Assembly (NCBI RefSeq): GCF_000378245.1
Contig: NZ_KB899493.1
Location: forward strand, 1-64,000
Source: Aromatoleum toluclasticum ATCC 700605
Lineage (GTDB): Bacteria; Pseudomonadota; Gammaproteobacteria; Burkholderiales; Rhodocyclaceae
Direction: 5' to 3'
Length of the DNA stretch: 64,000 bases
A program made the translations under genes and the position numbers. A model generated the notes under the pieces. The model saw only the letters and a list, made by a program, of their open reading frames with translations, had not been told where the DNA came from and did not search any database. Below, piece by piece: positions 1 to 10,366 of this stretch. Numbering within the stretch: the stretch's first letter is position 1; each line of letters begins with the position of its first letter.

Positions 1-265
1 GAAATCATTACTGACTTACATATGAGCACTCAATCTTTGCAACATTAAAACCGCCGAAGCAGTTCCGGTCGCGCCAACCAAGCACCCACACTTATCGGTT
101 GTCCAATTTTTTAAAGAACCGCTGCCGTTGCAGCGAGAAAGAGATTCTGACAAACCTTACCGCTTTCGTCAAGCACCGCAGCAAACTTTTTTAAATCCGC
201 CGCCGCACTACCCACCTCTTTCCTCTCCCCACCGCCACCAACGAATCCGCTGCAGCGCTGAAGAG
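1..265 (-). other. 5' leader of a ribosomal RNA operon (16S gene lies left of the window)
   Basis: Read on the minus strand, this stretch follows a strong promoter and contains a boxA-like antitermination sequence (TTCTTTAAAA, about 118 down to 109) followed by ATTGGACAACC, a pattern typical of betaproteobacterial 16S leaders. No protein-coding gene is visible. The mature 16S sequence itself is not in the window, so the assignment rests on the leader motifs and on the promoter type. Confidence 0.75.
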
Positions 266-271
266 GCGCGA

Positions 272-299
272 ATTATATAGAGCTCAAAAACCCCGTCAA
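272..299 (-). promoter_or_regulatory. rrn P1-type sigma-70 promoter
   Basis: On the minus strand a -35 TTGACG (299-294) is separated by 16 bp from a perfect -10 TATAAT (277-272). A GC-rich discriminator (GCGCC) follows, as in promoters under stringent control. It lies about 70 bp beyond the stop codon of the GGDEF-EAL gene and points into the rRNA leader. Confidence 0.85.
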
Positions 300-371
300 G
301 CGCTTTAGCGCGGTTTTGTGCGAACGCGTCGTTTTAACCTGCAATTCGCCCCGCACGGCACAAGACGACAC

Positions 372-3362
372 TCACCATGGGGGCAGCAGTTGAGCACGCA
401 CATCACTCTCGGCCCGGTAGCGGACGGCGAACATGTGAAATTCGTCTGGCGGCAGGGGCTGACTGACGAGGTAGCCCTGGAGGTAGTCGCAATGACGCAT
501 GCGAAGGAACTCACGCTGCGAATCCGTTTCGACTCCTTCCGCCGTAACCTTGAGTCCCAGGCTATGGGCCATGTTGATGATTGCCTCGACCAGGAGAGCG
601 TCGTTCTTGTCTTCAACGCAGTCGCTGACAAAGCTCCGGTCGATCTTGACGTGATCGACCGGAAAACGCTTCAGGTAAGACAGCGATGAGTAGCCGGTTC
701 CGAAGTCATCGAGCGAGTAATTGACGCCAAGCTTGCCGATTTCGCGCATGAGCGCTTCTGTGGCATCGCTGCTCTGCATGAGCACGGATTCGGTGATCTC
801 CAGGACGAGTTTGATCCTGTCGAACCCGGGTTCCCGGCTGGCCTGCGCGATCAGTTCGAGCAGCCCCTGCTCCCGGAACTGGACGCCTGACACATTGACC
901 GCAATCCGCAGCGGCGACAATCCCTGCTCGTGCCATTCGTTCGCCTGACGCAAGGCTTCGTTCAGTACCCATGCACCGATCGGGAGAATCATTCCAGTAT
1001 CTTCGGCGATGGCGATGAATTCGTCGGGAGCGACGAGCCCGCGCAAGGGATGCTGCCAACGTACAAGGGCTTCTGCTCCGATCACGCAACCGCTTCGCGC
1101 ATCGATGATGGGTTGGTAATAGAGCACGAACTGGCGGCGCTCGACAGCCACGCGCAGCTCGGCCTCCATCTGCACGCGCAAACGGGCAGCCTCCTGCATG
1201 TCCTGGGAATAGAATTGGCAGCGGTTCTTCCCCAGTTGCTTGGACTGGTACATCGCGATGTCGGCGTTGCGCAGCAGGGTCTGCACGTTGTCGCCGTCGT
1301 CGGGAAACACCGTTATCCCCAGGCTGCCCGAGACATAACGGTTCGCGCCGGCAAGCAGGAAGGGCTCGCGAATGATCCGTAGCACCTTCTCGCCGACGAT
1401 CTGAAGGTCCTCGGCATCTTCAATGTCATCAACGACAAGCGTGAATTCATCGCCCCCGAGCCGTGCGACCGTGTCCTGCTGGCGGACACAGTCCTTGAGC
1501 CGGGCGGCAACCTCGATGAGCATTTCGTCGCCGACGTCGTGACCCAAGGTGTCATTGATCCACTTGAACCCGTCGAGATCAAGAAAGACGAGACCGGCTT
1601 TCTTGCCCATGCGACGGCCGTGCGCCAACGCACGCTCGAGTCTGTCATTGAGCAGGTTGCGGTTGGCAAGACCGGTGAGGGCATCGAAATTCGCCTGCCG
1701 CCAGATGACCTCCTCGCGTTGCTTGCGTCGCGTCATGTCGCTGAAGATCGACACATATTTGATGAGTCTTCCCGATTCGTCGCGCACGGCCGAGATGGTC
1801 AGCCACTGGGGATAGACGTCACCAGCCTTACGCCGATTCCAGACTTCACCCTCCCAGCGGCCGGTCGTCTCGAGGGTCGCCCACATGTTCTTGTAAAAAC
1901 CGGCGTCGTGCCGCCCGGATTTGAACATCGCCGGAGTCTGCCCGATGACATCGTCCGACGAGTAGCCGGTAATTGAGCAGAAGGCAGGGTTCACGGAGGT
2001 GATGACGCCCGCGGCGTCCGCAGTCATGATCCCTTGACTGGATGCATCGAAGACTACCATCGCCTCACGCATCCTTTCCTCTGCCAGTTTGCGTTCGGAG
2101 ACATCCCGTACGAGAGCGATGAAACCGGCTGGCGCTCCGTCGCTGCGCGAGAGCTGACTCATCGACGCGCTGAACTGCCGACACCCGCCGGGGAGATCCA
2201 GCGCGTACTCGAATTCATGTCGCTGCCCATCCTTCCGGATGGCTGCAAGCGCCTCGCCGACCGCGTGCGCGACCGGCTTCGGAAAAACATCGCCATAAGT
2301 TCGGCCCGGCAGATCGTGCGGAGCCATCGGAAGAAGAGCAGGATCGGGTGAATGAACTTCGACGATCCGCCCCGGCTCATCGAGTACGAACAGTTGGTCG
2401 GGCAGCGAACCGATCAGCGCTCCCAGCTTGGATTCACGGGCCGCCAGCGCAGACGTACGCTCATCGACCAGCGTCTGCAACCGGTAACGGTGAAATCTCA
2501 GCTCCGCCATCTGTTTCGCCAGCCAGCCGAGGAGCGCGCTGAAGATGAATCCGAGGAACAACTTGAGCGACAGCGTCGACTTGTGCGTCCAGCCGTCGGC
2601 CGGCGCGACGCTGAGCGTCCACGCGCCATTCGGCATCATGACTGCACGGTCCACCGGATCGATGAGCGACTCCTCCGAGGAGGCGGCAATGATCTGCTTC
2701 AGTCCGGTATCGGGGTGCACGCGCCAAAGTTGGTAGTGCAGCCCACGCTTCACGAGTTGGGGTAGCTGTGCTTTGCCGATGACCTGAGGAAACCGGATCA
2801 GTACGGTGGTAAATCCCCAGAATCGCGGCCGGCCGCTCTCGTCATCAAGGAACACCGGCAAGCGACCGACCGCTCCGATACCGCCCTGCATCAGTTCGAA
2901 CGGTCCGGCAAGGGTGAGTTCCCCTGTATCCCGGGCGCGGAATGCTTCCTTGTTCCGGGCGGGATCCGCGAGCAGATCGTGCCCTATCGCACGTGCGTTC
3001 TCCGCGAGCGGAACGATCTGCCGGATGACTCCACCGGGCGCTAGCTGGAGGGAGTCGGCCCCGGGGTAGTAGCGGAGCATTTCCGTCGCAACGGCATCGA
3101 AGTTGTGAACCTCGCCCTTCCCCTGCCGTACGAGTGCAGCGAGGGCATAGGTCGCAGTCAGACCATGGCGGACGGCACTCTCGATTTCGTGCGCCTTGTC
3201 GCCACTCTGATCGGCAACTTCCGCACGCCGGATGCGCAGGCTCTCGCGCTCCGACTGCGCCACAAACAGCGTCGCAACGGCCAATGCGACCACAAAGACG
3301 ATCGCGCCCAGGGAGCCGGGGCGCAAAGTGGCCCCTGAACAGAACGATGACCGGAACTTCAT
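372..3362 (-). CDS. Membrane-bound CHASE-PAS-PAS-GGDEF-EAL cyclic-di-GMP enzyme
   Basis: Predicted c-di-GMP signalling protein of 996 residues. In order: a membrane segment (about 17-36), a periplasmic CHASE-like sensor (about 60-250), a second membrane segment (about 266-283), two PAS domains (about 312-420 and 430-545), GGDEF (about 555-715) and EAL (about 735-980). The GGDEF signature is intact (636-640), with an inhibitory I-site RQQD five residues upstream (627-630). The EAL domain keeps EAL (764-766) and DDFGTGYSSL (885-894). Both cyclase and phosphodiesterase activity are therefore possible, and the sequence cannot say which dominates. The 186-bp gap before tyrS contains an AT-rich stretch with TGTAAA repeats (about 3470-3495) that may hold its promoter. 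Confidence 0.93.
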   Translation of the reverse strand: MKFRSSFCSGATLRPGSLGAIVFVVALAVATLFVAQSERESLRIRRAEVADQSGDKAHEIESAVRHGLTATYALAALVRQGKGEVHNFDAVATEMLRYYPGADSLQLAPGGVIRQIVPLAENARAIGHDLLADPARNKEAFRARDTGELTLAGPFELMQGGIGAVGRLPVFLDDESGRPRFWGFTTVLIRFPQVIGKAQLPQLVKRGLHYQLWRVHPDTGLKQIIAASSEESLIDPVDRAVMMPNGAWTLSVAPADGWTHKSTLSLKLFLGFIFSALLGWLAKQMAELRFHRYRLQTLVDERTSALAARESKLGALIGSLPDQLFVLDEPGRIVEVHSPDPALLPMAPHDLPGRTYGDVFPKPVAHAVGEALAAIRKDGQRHEFEYALDLPGGCRQFSASMSQLSRSDGAPAGFIALVRDVSERKLAEERMREAMVVFDASSQGIMTADAAGVITSVNPAFCSITGYSSDDVIGQTPAMFKSGRHDAGFYKNMWATLETTGRWEGEVWNRRKAGDVYPQWLTISAVRDESGRLIKYVSIFSDMTRRKQREEVIWRQANFDALTGLANRNLLNDRLERALAHGRRMGKKAGLVFLDLDGFKWINDTLGHDVGDEMLIEVAARLKDCVRQQDTVARLGGDEFTLVVDDIEDAEDLQIVGEKVLRIIREPFLLAGANRYVSGSLGITVFPDDGDNVQTLLRNADIAMYQSKQLGKNRCQFYSQDMQEAARLRVQMEAELRVAVERRQFVLYYQPIIDARSGCVIGAEALVRWQHPLRGLVAPDEFIAIAEDTGMILPIGAWVLNEALRQANEWHEQGLSPLRIAVNVSGVQFREQGLLELIAQASREPGFDRIKLVLEITESVLMQSSDATEALMREIGKLGVNYSLDDFGTGYSSLSYLKRFPVDHVKIDRSFVSDCVEDKNDALLVEAIINMAHSLGLKVTAEGVETDSQREFLRMRHCDYLQGYLVSQPLPPDEFHMFAVRYRAESDVRAQLLPPW

Positions 3363-3548
3363 GGTCGCGAAATCCTGCCTTCAAGAACGGGCGCGGTGAG
3401 GAACGCTCCAGAAGCCGGCGCACGGGCGATGATCCGGAAAAGGATCATTCGTCGCTGCCAGCCCGAGCATTTTTACATTATTTTACACATGACATTTGCG
3501 CAAGTCCCGACCAACCGACGTCACGCGTCGGAATAAAGTCACCGGCAG

Positions 3549-4748
3549 TCACCCCAGATGCACGGTCGCAAACTTGCGCTTGCCGACCTGCAGCACCACG
3601 GTCACCCCCGACCGCAGTACGAGCCCCTTGTCCTCGACGCGCTCCCCGTCGAGACGCACGGCCCCCTGCTCGATCATGCGCATCGCCTCCGATGTCGTCC
3701 CGGTCAGGCCAGACTGCCTGATCACCTGGAAGACGGGCATCCCCGCGGTACCGACCGCGACATTCACCTCGGGCATATCGTCGGGAAGCACACCGCGCTG
3801 GAAGCGCGCCTCGAATTCCGCGCGGGCATCCTCCGCGGCTGCCGGGTCGTGGAAGCGGGCAACCAGTTCCATCGCGAGCATCACCTTGATGTCACGGGGA
3901 TTGCGCCCCGTCTCGGCGTCACGGCGCAAACCGGCGATCTCGCTGGTCGAGCGGAAGGACAACAGCTCGTAGTAACGCCACATGAGGTCGTCCGAGATCG
4001 ACATCAGCTTGCCGAAGATCTCGCGCGGACCTTCGGCGATGCCGATGTAGTTGCCGAGCGACTTGGACATCTTGTTTACGCCGTCCAGACCTTCGAGGAG
4101 CGGCATCATCAGGACGCACTGCGGCACCTGCCCCTCGTGCTTCTGCAGTTCGCGCCCCATCAGCAGATTGAACTTCTGGTCCGTACCGCCGAGTTCGATG
4201 TCCGCGCGCATGGCGACCGAGTCGTAACCCTGACATAGCGGATACAGAAATTCGTGAATGGAGATCGGCTGGTTCGCGACATAGCGCTTGGCGAAGTCGT
4301 CGCGCTCGAGCATGCGCGCGACGGTGCTGCGCGACGCCAAGCGGATCATGCCGGCCGAACCGAGGGATTCCATCCACGCAGAGTTGAAGCAGATCTCGGT
4401 CTTTTCGGGATCCAGGATCTTGAACACCTGATCCTGATAGGTGCGCGCATTTTCCATGATCTGCTCGCGCGACAGGGGCGGACGGGTGGCGTTCTTGCCC
4501 GACGGATCCCCGATCATGCCGGTGAAGTCGCCGATGAGGAACATCACCTGGTGACCCAGATCCTGGAAATGACGCAGCTTGTTGATGAGGACCGTGTGAC
4601 CGAGGTGCAGGTCGGGCGCGGTAGGGTCGAAGCCGGCTTTCACCCTGAGCGGGCGGCCGGATTTCAGCTTCTCGGCCAGCTCGGCCTCTATCAGCAACTC
4701 GTCGGCACCCCGCTTGATCAGCTCAAGGGCTCCCTGTACGTCAGTCAT
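3549..4748 (-). CDS. tyrS: Tyrosyl-tRNA synthetase
   Basis: Cytoplasmic class I synthetase charging tRNA-Tyr; 399 residues, the usual length. It has the HIGH-like HLGH motif near the N-terminus, the KMSKS signature in the middle, and a C-terminal S4-like RNA-binding region ([16 protein letters not shown]). The ATG at 4748 is preferred because GGAGAG lies just upstream. An in-frame TTG 12 bases earlier sits inside that ribosome-binding site. The gene is divergent from the M23 peptidase gene across a 71-bp gap. Confidence 0.97.
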   Translation of the reverse strand: MTDVQGALELIKRGADELLIEAELAEKLKSGRPLRVKAGFDPTAPDLHLGHTVLINKLRHFQDLGHQVMFLIGDFTGMIGDPSGKNATRPPLSREQIMENARTYQDQVFKILDPEKTEICFNSAWMESLGSAGMIRLASRSTVARMLERDDFAKRYVANQPISIHEFLYPLCQGYDSVAMRADIELGGTDQKFNLLMGRELQKHEGQVPQCVLMMPLLEGLDGVNKMSKSLGNYIGIAEGPREIFGKLMSISDDLMWRYYELLSFRSTSEIAGLRRDAETGRNPRDIKVMLAMELVARFHDPAAAEDARAEFEARFQRGVLPDDMPEVNVAVGTAGMPVFQVIRQSGLTGTTSEAMRMIEQGAVRLDGERVEDKGLVLRSGVTVVLQVGKRKFATVHLG

Positions 4749-4819
4749 GCAACTCTCCAATCAACGGGACGACAAAAAACTTTGATAAACTCGCGAAAGT
4801 TTTTTTGTCCGAAAATCCC

Positions 4820-6142
4820 ATGCAGGCACGAAAAATCAGAATTCTAGCCGAACTGACCGGTCTCCTCCCCACTGGACGCAAGCGGTGGGCCGTTGGTGGT
4901 CTGGTCGGCACTTCGCTGCTGGGCGTTGTTGCCGCCACAGCCGTCCCCCCCGGGATGCCCCAAACGTCCATCGTCACCGAATCGGTCGTCGAGCGTCTTG
5001 GGCCGATTGCATCGCCTCCCGCCGACTCCACGGACCTGCCGTTCGTCTTCGATGAACGCGTGCGCCCCGGCGACACGATACAGGCAATCTTCCGCCGCAT
5101 CGGCGCGAACGACCAGGAAGTCCTCGACTACCTGAATCAGCCGGCAGGACTGCAGGCTCAGAAACAGCTGCGTGCCGGCCGATCGGTCCTTGCCACCGTC
5201 CAGGCGGACGGCAGGATCGCCTTGCTGAGCCTGCCGATCGCCGGCGGCGACGCGCGCTATACGGTGGAACGGACCGCTTCGGGCCTCGAATCCGGCACAC
5301 GCAGCGCGGCATCACTGGACGTGAACATCGAGATGCGCGCCGGGACGATCCGCCAGACTCTATTCGGAGCAACCGACGCGGCGGGGATCCCCGACAGTGT
5401 CGCCACGAAACTGGCGGAAATTTTCGGTACCGAGATCGACTTCAGTAGTGATCTGCGGCGCGGCGACCACTTCAGCGTCGTGTACGAGTCGCTGCACGAC
5501 CAGGGGATGCCTGCCGGAGCCGGACGCATCCTGGCCGCAGAGTTCATTAACGACGGAAAGCGCCACACCGTCGTACTGCATCGCGACGAGGACGGCGCAG
5601 ATACATATTTCACCCCCGACGGACGCGGCCTGAACCAGGCTTTCCTGCGGTACCCGCTCGAGTTCTCGCGCATTTCCTCCAATTTCGGGGGACGCATGCA
5701 TCCGATCCACAAGCGCTGGAAAGAGCACAAGGGTACGGACTTTGCTGCACAGACGGGAACGCCGGTCAAGGCGGCATCAAACGGAGTCGTCGAGTTCGCG
5801 GGTGGCCAGAGCGGCTATGGAAACATCGTGGTGATCCAGCACCGGGACGGCTACGAGAGCGCTTACGCACACCTGAATGGCTTCGCGCAAGGACTACGCA
5901 AGGGGCAACGCATTCGCCAGGGCGACGTGATCGGCTATGTCGGATCGACGGGGTGGGCAACCGGCGCACACCTGCACTTCGAGATCCGCGTGAACGGAGT
6001 TGCGCACGATCCGATGAAGATCGCTCTGCCGACCACCAAGCCGCTTGGAGGCAACGCGCTTGCAAGCTTCCGCCGTGAGACCGCACCGATGCTCGAGCGC
6101 ATGGCGCTACTTGATCGTACAACGGTGGCGCGAGCCGAGTAA
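4820..6142 (+). CDS. M23-family murein endopeptidase (MepM/YebA-like)
   Basis: Predicted membrane-anchored zinc peptidase that cuts peptidoglycan cross-links; about 440 residues. It has an N-terminal signal anchor (about 25-45), a LysM/OapA-like segment (VRPGDTIQAIFRRIG) and a C-terminal LytM/M23 domain with the zinc ligands H..GTD and HLHFE. These are the residues needed for catalysis, so it should be active rather than a degenerate activator such as EnvC/NlpD. The ATG at 4820 is chosen over a TTG at 4805 that gives only five extra residues. The ribosome-binding site is weak. Pairing with tyrS is common in betaproteobacteria. Confidence 0.92.
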   Translation: MQARKIRILAELTGLLPTGRKRWAVGGLVGTSLLGVVAATAVPPGMPQTSIVTESVVERLGPIASPPADSTDLPFVFDERVRPGDTIQAIFRRIGANDQEVLDYLNQPAGLQAQKQLRAGRSVLATVQADGRIALLSLPIAGGDARYTVERTASGLESGTRSAASLDVNIEMRAGTIRQTLFGATDAAGIPDSVATKLAEIFGTEIDFSSDLRRGDHFSVVYESLHDQGMPAGAGRILAAEFINDGKRHTVVLHRDEDGADTYFTPDGRGLNQAFLRYPLEFSRISSNFGGRMHPIHKRWKEHKGTDFAAQTGTPVKAASNGVVEFAGGQSGYGNIVVIQHRDGYESAYAHLNGFAQGLRKGQRIRQGDVIGYVGSTGWATGAHLHFEIRVNGVAHDPMKIALPTTKPLGGNALASFRRETAPMLERMALLDRTTVARAE

Positions 6143-6171
6143 GCAGCAACGCAAGCGGCGCCAGAAAAAGG

Positions 6172-6198
6172 AAACGGGAGGCTGCGGCCTCCCGTTTT
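6172..6198. terminator. Bidirectional intrinsic terminator between the M23 peptidase gene and erpA
   Basis: An 11-bp perfect stem (AAACGGGAGGC 6172-6182 with GCCTCCCGTTT 6187-6197) and a TGCG loop lie between two converging genes. T residues follow on the plus strand, and an A-rich tract before the left arm gives U residues on the minus strand. Confidence 0.85.
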
Positions 6199-6217
6199 GC
6201 TTGATGCCTAGCCCGCT

Positions 6218-6568
6218 TCAGGCGGAGAAGGAAGACCCGCAGCCGCAGGTACTCGTCGCGTTCGGATTGCGGATCACGAACTGGGATCCTTCGAGCCCTT
6301 CCGTGTAGTCGATCTCGGCGCCGACCAGATACTGGTAGCTCATCGAGTCGATCAGAAGTGTCACGCCGTTCTTCTCGAACGCGGTATCGTCCTCGTTCAC
6401 TTCCTCGTCGAAAGTGAAGCCGTACTGGAAGCCGGAACAGCCGCCGCCGCTGACGAAAACGCGCAGCTTGAGTTCGGGATTGCCCTCTTCCTCGATCAAT
6501 TCCTTGACCTTGCCCGCCGCGCTGTCTGTAAAGACAAGCAGTTCGGGCGTTTCGACTGCAGTACTCAT
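6218..6568 (-). CDS. erpA: Iron-sulfur cluster insertion protein ErpA
   Basis: A-type Fe-S carrier of 116 residues that delivers clusters to client enzymes. The three conserved cysteines are present: one in [10 protein letters not shown] and two in the C-terminal CGCG. The ATG at 6568 follows a good ribosome-binding site (AGGAGATAAC). A start 42 bases upstream would add residues with no family match. It lies downstream of argC on the same strand, with about 90 bp between them. Confidence 0.96.
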   Translation of the reverse strand: MSTAVETPELLVFTDSAAGKVKELIEEEGNPELKLRVFVSGGGCSGFQYGFTFDEEVNEDDTAFEKNGVTLLIDSMSYQYLVGAEIDYTEGLEGSQFVIRNPNATSTCGCGSSFSA

Positions 6569-6659
6569 GTTATCTCCTGAAGGGGTGTGCACCTTCAAAT
6601 AATGCGTCACCCGACGCGTTTCGTCAAAATGAGAGTAGCTATCGCCGCGATTGGTTCCA

Positions 6660-7688
6660 TCAGGGACTGACGGGCACGATGTCGAGACCCAGGGTCTCGT
6701 CCAGGCCGAACATGATGTTCATGTTCTGAAGCGCCTGCCCGGCCGCGCCCTTGACGAGGTTGTCGATGACCGACAGAACGACGACGACATCACCACCCTG
6801 CGGACGGTGGACGGCGATGCGGCACATGTTGCTCGCTCGCACCGAACGGGTCTCGGGGTGACTACCCGCGGGCATTACGTCGACGAAAGGCTCGGTGCGA
6901 TAGCGCGATTCGAACAAGCCTTGCACGTCCACATCCTGAGTTAGCCGGACGTACAGGGTCGCATGGATGCCGCGGATTATCGGCGTGAGATGCGGCACGA
7001 AGGTCAGGCCGACCGGCTTGCCAGCCATACCGGCCAGCCCTTGGCAGATTTCCGGAAGATGGCGATGCCCCGGGACGCCATAGGCCTTGAAACTATCGGC
7101 GGACTCGGCGAACAGCGTGTGGACCTCCGCCTTGCGCCCGGCACCCGAGACACCCGACTTGGCGTCGGCAATCAGATGCGAAAGGTCCGCCACGCCGGCC
7201 TCGATCAGCGGCAGGAAGCCGAGTTGCACGGCCGTGGGGTAGCAGCCGGGATTGGCGAGCACGCGGGCCGCACGAATCTGCTCGCGGTTGCGCTCAGGCA
7301 GTCCATACACGGCTTCGGCGACGAGTTCGGGGGCGGAGTGCGTCATGCCGTACCACTTCTGCCATTCGGCAAGGTCGCGGATACGGAAGTCGGCAGCGAG
7401 GTCGATGACGCGAACACCTTTGTCGACGAGTTCGCGCGCCTGCTGCATGGCGATACCGTTGGGCGTGGCAAAGAAGACGACGTCGCAGCGGTCGAGCTCA
7501 GCCTCGGCGGGCGTGACGAAGCGCAGGTCGACGCGGCCGCGCAGGCTCGGGAACATCTCGGACACCGCCATGCCCGCATCGCCACGCGAAGTGATCGCGT
7601 GCAACTGAACGTCGGGGTGACGCGCAAGCAACCTGAGCAGTTCGACACCCGTATAACCCGTACCGCCGACGACACCAACCTTGATCAT
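6660..7688 (-). CDS. argC: N-acetyl-gamma-glutamyl-phosphate reductase
   Basis: NADPH-dependent third step of arginine synthesis, 342 residues. It has an N-terminal nucleotide-binding GGTGYTG motif and the catalytic cysteine in NPGCYPTAV. The ATG at 7688 follows AAGGAGAAAGC. It sits downstream of rpsI behind a terminator, so it is probably transcribed from its own promoter. Confidence 0.97.
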   Translation of the reverse strand: MIKVGVVGGTGYTGVELLRLLARHPDVQLHAITSRGDAGMAVSEMFPSLRGRVDLRFVTPAEAELDRCDVVFFATPNGIAMQQARELVDKGVRVIDLAADFRIRDLAEWQKWYGMTHSAPELVAEAVYGLPERNREQIRAARVLANPGCYPTAVQLGFLPLIEAGVADLSHLIADAKSGVSGAGRKAEVHTLFAESADSFKAYGVPGHRHLPEICQGLAGMAGKPVGLTFVPHLTPIIRGIHATLYVRLTQDVDVQGLFESRYRTEPFVDVMPAGSHPETRSVRASNMCRIAVHRPQGGDVVVVLSVIDNLVKGAAGQALQNMNIMFGLDETLGLDIVPVSP

Positions 7689-7769
7689 GCTTTCTCCTTG
7701 GCGGGGCAATCCCCGATGCAGCTTTTAATTATCTCATCCATCGCGCGCCGATTTTGCGGGCGGAAAAGC

Positions 7770-7796
7770 AAAAAGCCGCCCAGCGGGCGGCTTTTT
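7770..7796 (-). terminator. Intrinsic terminator of rplM-rpsI
   Basis: A perfect 12-bp stem (AAAAAGCCGCCC with GGGCGGCTTTTT) and an AGC loop, ending in a U tract on the minus strand, lie 27 bp after the rpsI stop codon. The A-rich left arm could also make it work in the opposite direction. Confidence 0.88.
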
Positions 7797-7822
7797 GTTC
7801 CTGCGGATACCGGGAAAAGGTA

Positions 7823-8215
7823 TCAGCGCTTGGAGAACTGCTTGCGGCGACGGGCCTTGCGGAAACCAACCTTCTTCCGTTCGACTTCGCGTGCGTCGCG
7901 GGTCACGAAACCGGCCTTGCGCAGCACCGGCTTCAGTTCGGCATCGTATTCGATCAGCGCACGGGTGATGCCGTGACGAACGGCACCCGCCTGACCCGAC
8001 TCGCCACCACCGGTGACGTTCACCATGATGTCGAAGCGGTTTTCGTTCTCGGTCAGCGTAAGCGGCTGGCGCACGATCATGCGGCCGGTTTCACGCGAGA
8101 AGAACTCGTCCAGCGGCTTGCCGTTGACGACGATGTTGCCGGAACCCGGCTTGATGAAAACACGGGCAACCGCAGTCTTGCGGCGGCCAGTGCCGTAGTT
8201 GTAAGTCACAGCCAT
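7823..8215 (-). CDS. rpsI: Small-subunit ribosomal protein S9 (uS9)
   Basis: 130 residues, standard length, beginning [12 protein letters not shown] and ending in the basic tail RRRKQFSKR that reaches the ribosomal P site. The ATG at 8215 follows AGGAG. It is 13 bp after rplM, giving the usual rplM-rpsI operon. Confidence 0.98.
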   Translation of the reverse strand: MAVTYNYGTGRRKTAVARVFIKPGSGNIVVNGKPLDEFFSRETGRMIVRQPLTLTENENRFDIMVNVTGGGESGQAGAVRHGITRALIEYDAELKPVLRKAGFVTRDAREVERKKVGFRKARRRKQFSKR

Positions 8216-8228
8216 TGATCGGCTCCTG

Positions 8229-8657
8229 TCAGATCTCGAGAACTTTGGGCTGCTGAGCGGCATGCGGATGCTGGGCACCCGCGTAGCACTTCAGCTTCTT
8301 CAGCATGGCGTAACCCAGCGGCCCCTTCGGCAGCATGCCCTTCACCGCCTTTTCGAGCACGCGTTCCGGGAAGCGCTGCTGCAGCTTGGTGAAGTTGGTT
8401 TCGTAGATTCCGCCCGGGAAACCGGTATGGCGGTAGTACTTCTTGTCTTGCGCCTTGTTACCGGTGACACGCAGCTTCTCGACGTTGACCACGACGATGA
8501 AGTCGCCGGTATCGACGTGCGGCGTGTAAATGGGTTTGTGCTTGCCACGCAGACGGCGGGCTACCTCGGCGGCGACCCGGCCAAGCACCTTGTCCGCAGC
8601 GTCGACAACAAACCAGTCGCGCTTGACTTCGTGCGGCTTGGCAGAAAACGTTTTCAT
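8229..8657 (-). CDS. rplM: Large-subunit ribosomal protein L13 (uL13)
   Basis: 142 residues, standard length, with the family core [18 protein letters not shown]. It is the first gene of the rplM-rpsI operon. The ATG at 8657 follows GAGGATTCGA. In-frame codons upstream have no family match. Confidence 0.98.
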   Translation of the reverse strand: MKTFSAKPHEVKRDWFVVDAADKVLGRVAAEVARRLRGKHKPIYTPHVDTGDFIVVVNVEKLRVTGNKAQDKKYYRHTGFPGGIYETNFTKLQQRFPERVLEKAVKGMLPKGPLGYAMLKKLKCYAGAQHPHAAQQPKVLEI

Positions 8658-8716
8658 TCGAATCCTCGATCTTGTCCGGCCTGGGGCAGAGGCCAATAAA
8701 CGGAAAGCTCGTGATG

Positions 8717-8743
8717 GTAATAGGAAGGACACCCGAAAGTCAA
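8717..8743 (-). promoter_or_regulatory. Possible promoter of rplM-rpsI
   Basis: On the minus strand, TTGACT (8743-8738) and TATTAC (8722-8717) are separated by 15 bp, about 60 bp before the rplM start. The spacing is shorter than ideal, so this is a moderate call. Confidence 0.4.
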
Positions 8744-8905
8744 ATCAGGATCAATGATCACCGCTACCGGTTGCGATGAAACCGAAGGTTCACGCTTCCT
8801 GACATGACAGAGAAACTCGCCAACATTTGTGTAAGGTCAAAGCTCCGGGCGGCACCGCATGAATAATAGTGCACTTTTAGCAAAAAAGACCGGAGGATTG
8901 AGAGT

Positions 8906-10354
8906 ATGGCGGAAGTTAAGTTCTTTGGCGGCGAGAACATCCCGCTCGAAATGCACAAGGTCCGCATCGTCCAGAAACTGACGCTGCCGCCGGTGGAACG
9001 CCGGCTTGCGGCGATCACGGAAGCGGGAAACAACACCTTCCTGCTGCACAACTCGGATGTGTTCATGGACATGCTCACCGACAGCGGTGTGAACGCCATG
9101 AGTGACCAGCAGCAGGCGGCGATGTTCATCGCCGACGACAGCTATGCCGGGAGCGCTACCTACACGCGACTGGCGAACAAGCTGCAGGACATCTTCGGCA
9201 TGACCCACTTCCTGCCCGCCCACCAGGGACGGGCCTGCGAAAACATCCTGTCGCAGGTGCTGGTGTCGAAGGGTTCGGTCGTACCGATGAACTATCACTT
9301 CACGACCACCAAGGCGCACATCACGCTCAACGGCGGCACGGTGGAAGAGCTCGTTGCGGACTCGGGCCTGGAAGTTGTCAGCGTGCATCCGTTCAAAGGC
9401 AATATGGACACCGGCAAACTGCGAGACGTGATCGGCTTGCACGGCGCGGACAAGATTGCCTTCGTGCGCATGGAGGCCGGCACGAACCTCATCGGCGGAC
9501 AACCATTCTCGCTGCAGAACCTCGTCGACATCCGCAAGATCTGCGACGAGCACGGCCTTCTGCTGGTACTGGATGCGAGCCTGCTTGCAGACAACCTGCA
9601 CTTCATCAAGCAGCGCGAGGATGGCTGCAAGACACTCGGCATTCGCGAGATCACGCGCCGGATCGCCGACCAGTGCGACATCATCTATTTCTCGGCGCGC
9701 AAACTCGGGTGCGCCCGCGGCGGCGGCATCTGCATCCGCAGCGAGGAGATGTATCGCCGCATGCGGGGGCTGGTCCCCCTGTATGAAGGCTTCCTCACCT
9801 ACGGCGGCATGTCGGTGCGCGAGATGGAGGCGCTTACCGTCGGGCTGGAAGAGACGATGGACGAGGAGGTGATCAACCAGGGGCCTCAGTTCATCGCCTA
9901 CATGGTGGACGAACTGCAAAAGCGCGACATTCCGGTCATCACGCCGGCGGGCGGACTTGGCTGCCACGTCAACGCGATGAAGTTCGTGGACCACATTCCG
10001 CAGGCCGAATACCCGGCGGGCGCGCTGGCGTCGGCGCTGTATATCGCCAGCGGCATCCGCGGGATGGAGCGCGGAACGCTGTCCGAGCAGCGCGAACCGG
10101 ACGGGCGCGAGATCTTCGCGAACATGGAACTCGTTCGCCTGGCGATGCCGCGGCGAGTGTTCACGCTGTCGCAGGTCAAGTACGCGATCGACCGGCTGGA
10201 GTGGCTGTATGCCCATCGCCGGCTCATCGGCGGCCTCGCGTTCACCGAGGAGCCGGAGATCCTGCGCTTCTTCTACGGCCGCCTGAAGCCGGTGTCGGAC
10301 TGGCAGGAGACCCTCGTCGCGAAATTCCGCGCAGACCTCGGCGACAGCCTCTGA
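8906..10354 (+). CDS. Tyrosine phenol-lyase/tryptophanase-family PLP lyase, divergent
   Basis: 482 residues, fold-type I PLP enzyme of the beta-eliminating lyase family. By comparison from memory it is closer to tyrosine phenol-lyase than to tryptophanase. It keeps the FTTT stretch (132-135), Tyr80 in the SYAGS motif and the Met-Glu-Arg triad (387-389) that marks phenol-lyases. The PLP-binding lysine is Lys266 in SARK. It departs from the family in two places. The conserved arginine after the cofactor aspartate (DATR in phenol-lyase) is Leu226 in DASL, and the residue before the PLP lysine is Arg instead of Lys. A good ribosome-binding site (GGAGGA) precedes the ATG. The real substrate may be tyrosine, tryptophan or another amino acid. 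Confidence 0.75.
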   Translation: MAEVKFFGGENIPLEMHKVRIVQKLTLPPVERRLAAITEAGNNTFLLHNSDVFMDMLTDSGVNAMSDQQQAAMFIADDSYAGSATYTRLANKLQDIFGMTHFLPAHQGRACENILSQVLVSKGSVVPMNYHFTTTKAHITLNGGTVEELVADSGLEVVSVHPFKGNMDTGKLRDVIGLHGADKIAFVRMEAGTNLIGGQPFSLQNLVDIRKICDEHGLLLVLDASLLADNLHFIKQREDGCKTLGIREITRRIADQCDIIYFSARKLGCARGGGICIRSEEMYRRMRGLVPLYEGFLTYGGMSVREMEALTVGLEETMDEEVINQGPQFIAYMVDELQKRDIPVITPAGGLGCHVNAMKFVDHIPQAEYPAGALASALYIASGIRGMERGTLSEQREPDGREIFANMELVRLAMPRRVFTLSQVKYAIDRLEWLYAHRRLIGGLAFTEEPEILRFFYGRLKPVSDWQETLVAKFRADLGDSL

Positions 10355-10366
10355 ACCAGACATGAT

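Noticed and set aside
8741-8754. FNR-like box upstream of rplM (TTGAT-N4-ATTTG on the minus strand)
   Set aside because: Three mismatches in one half-site; not distinguishable from chance.
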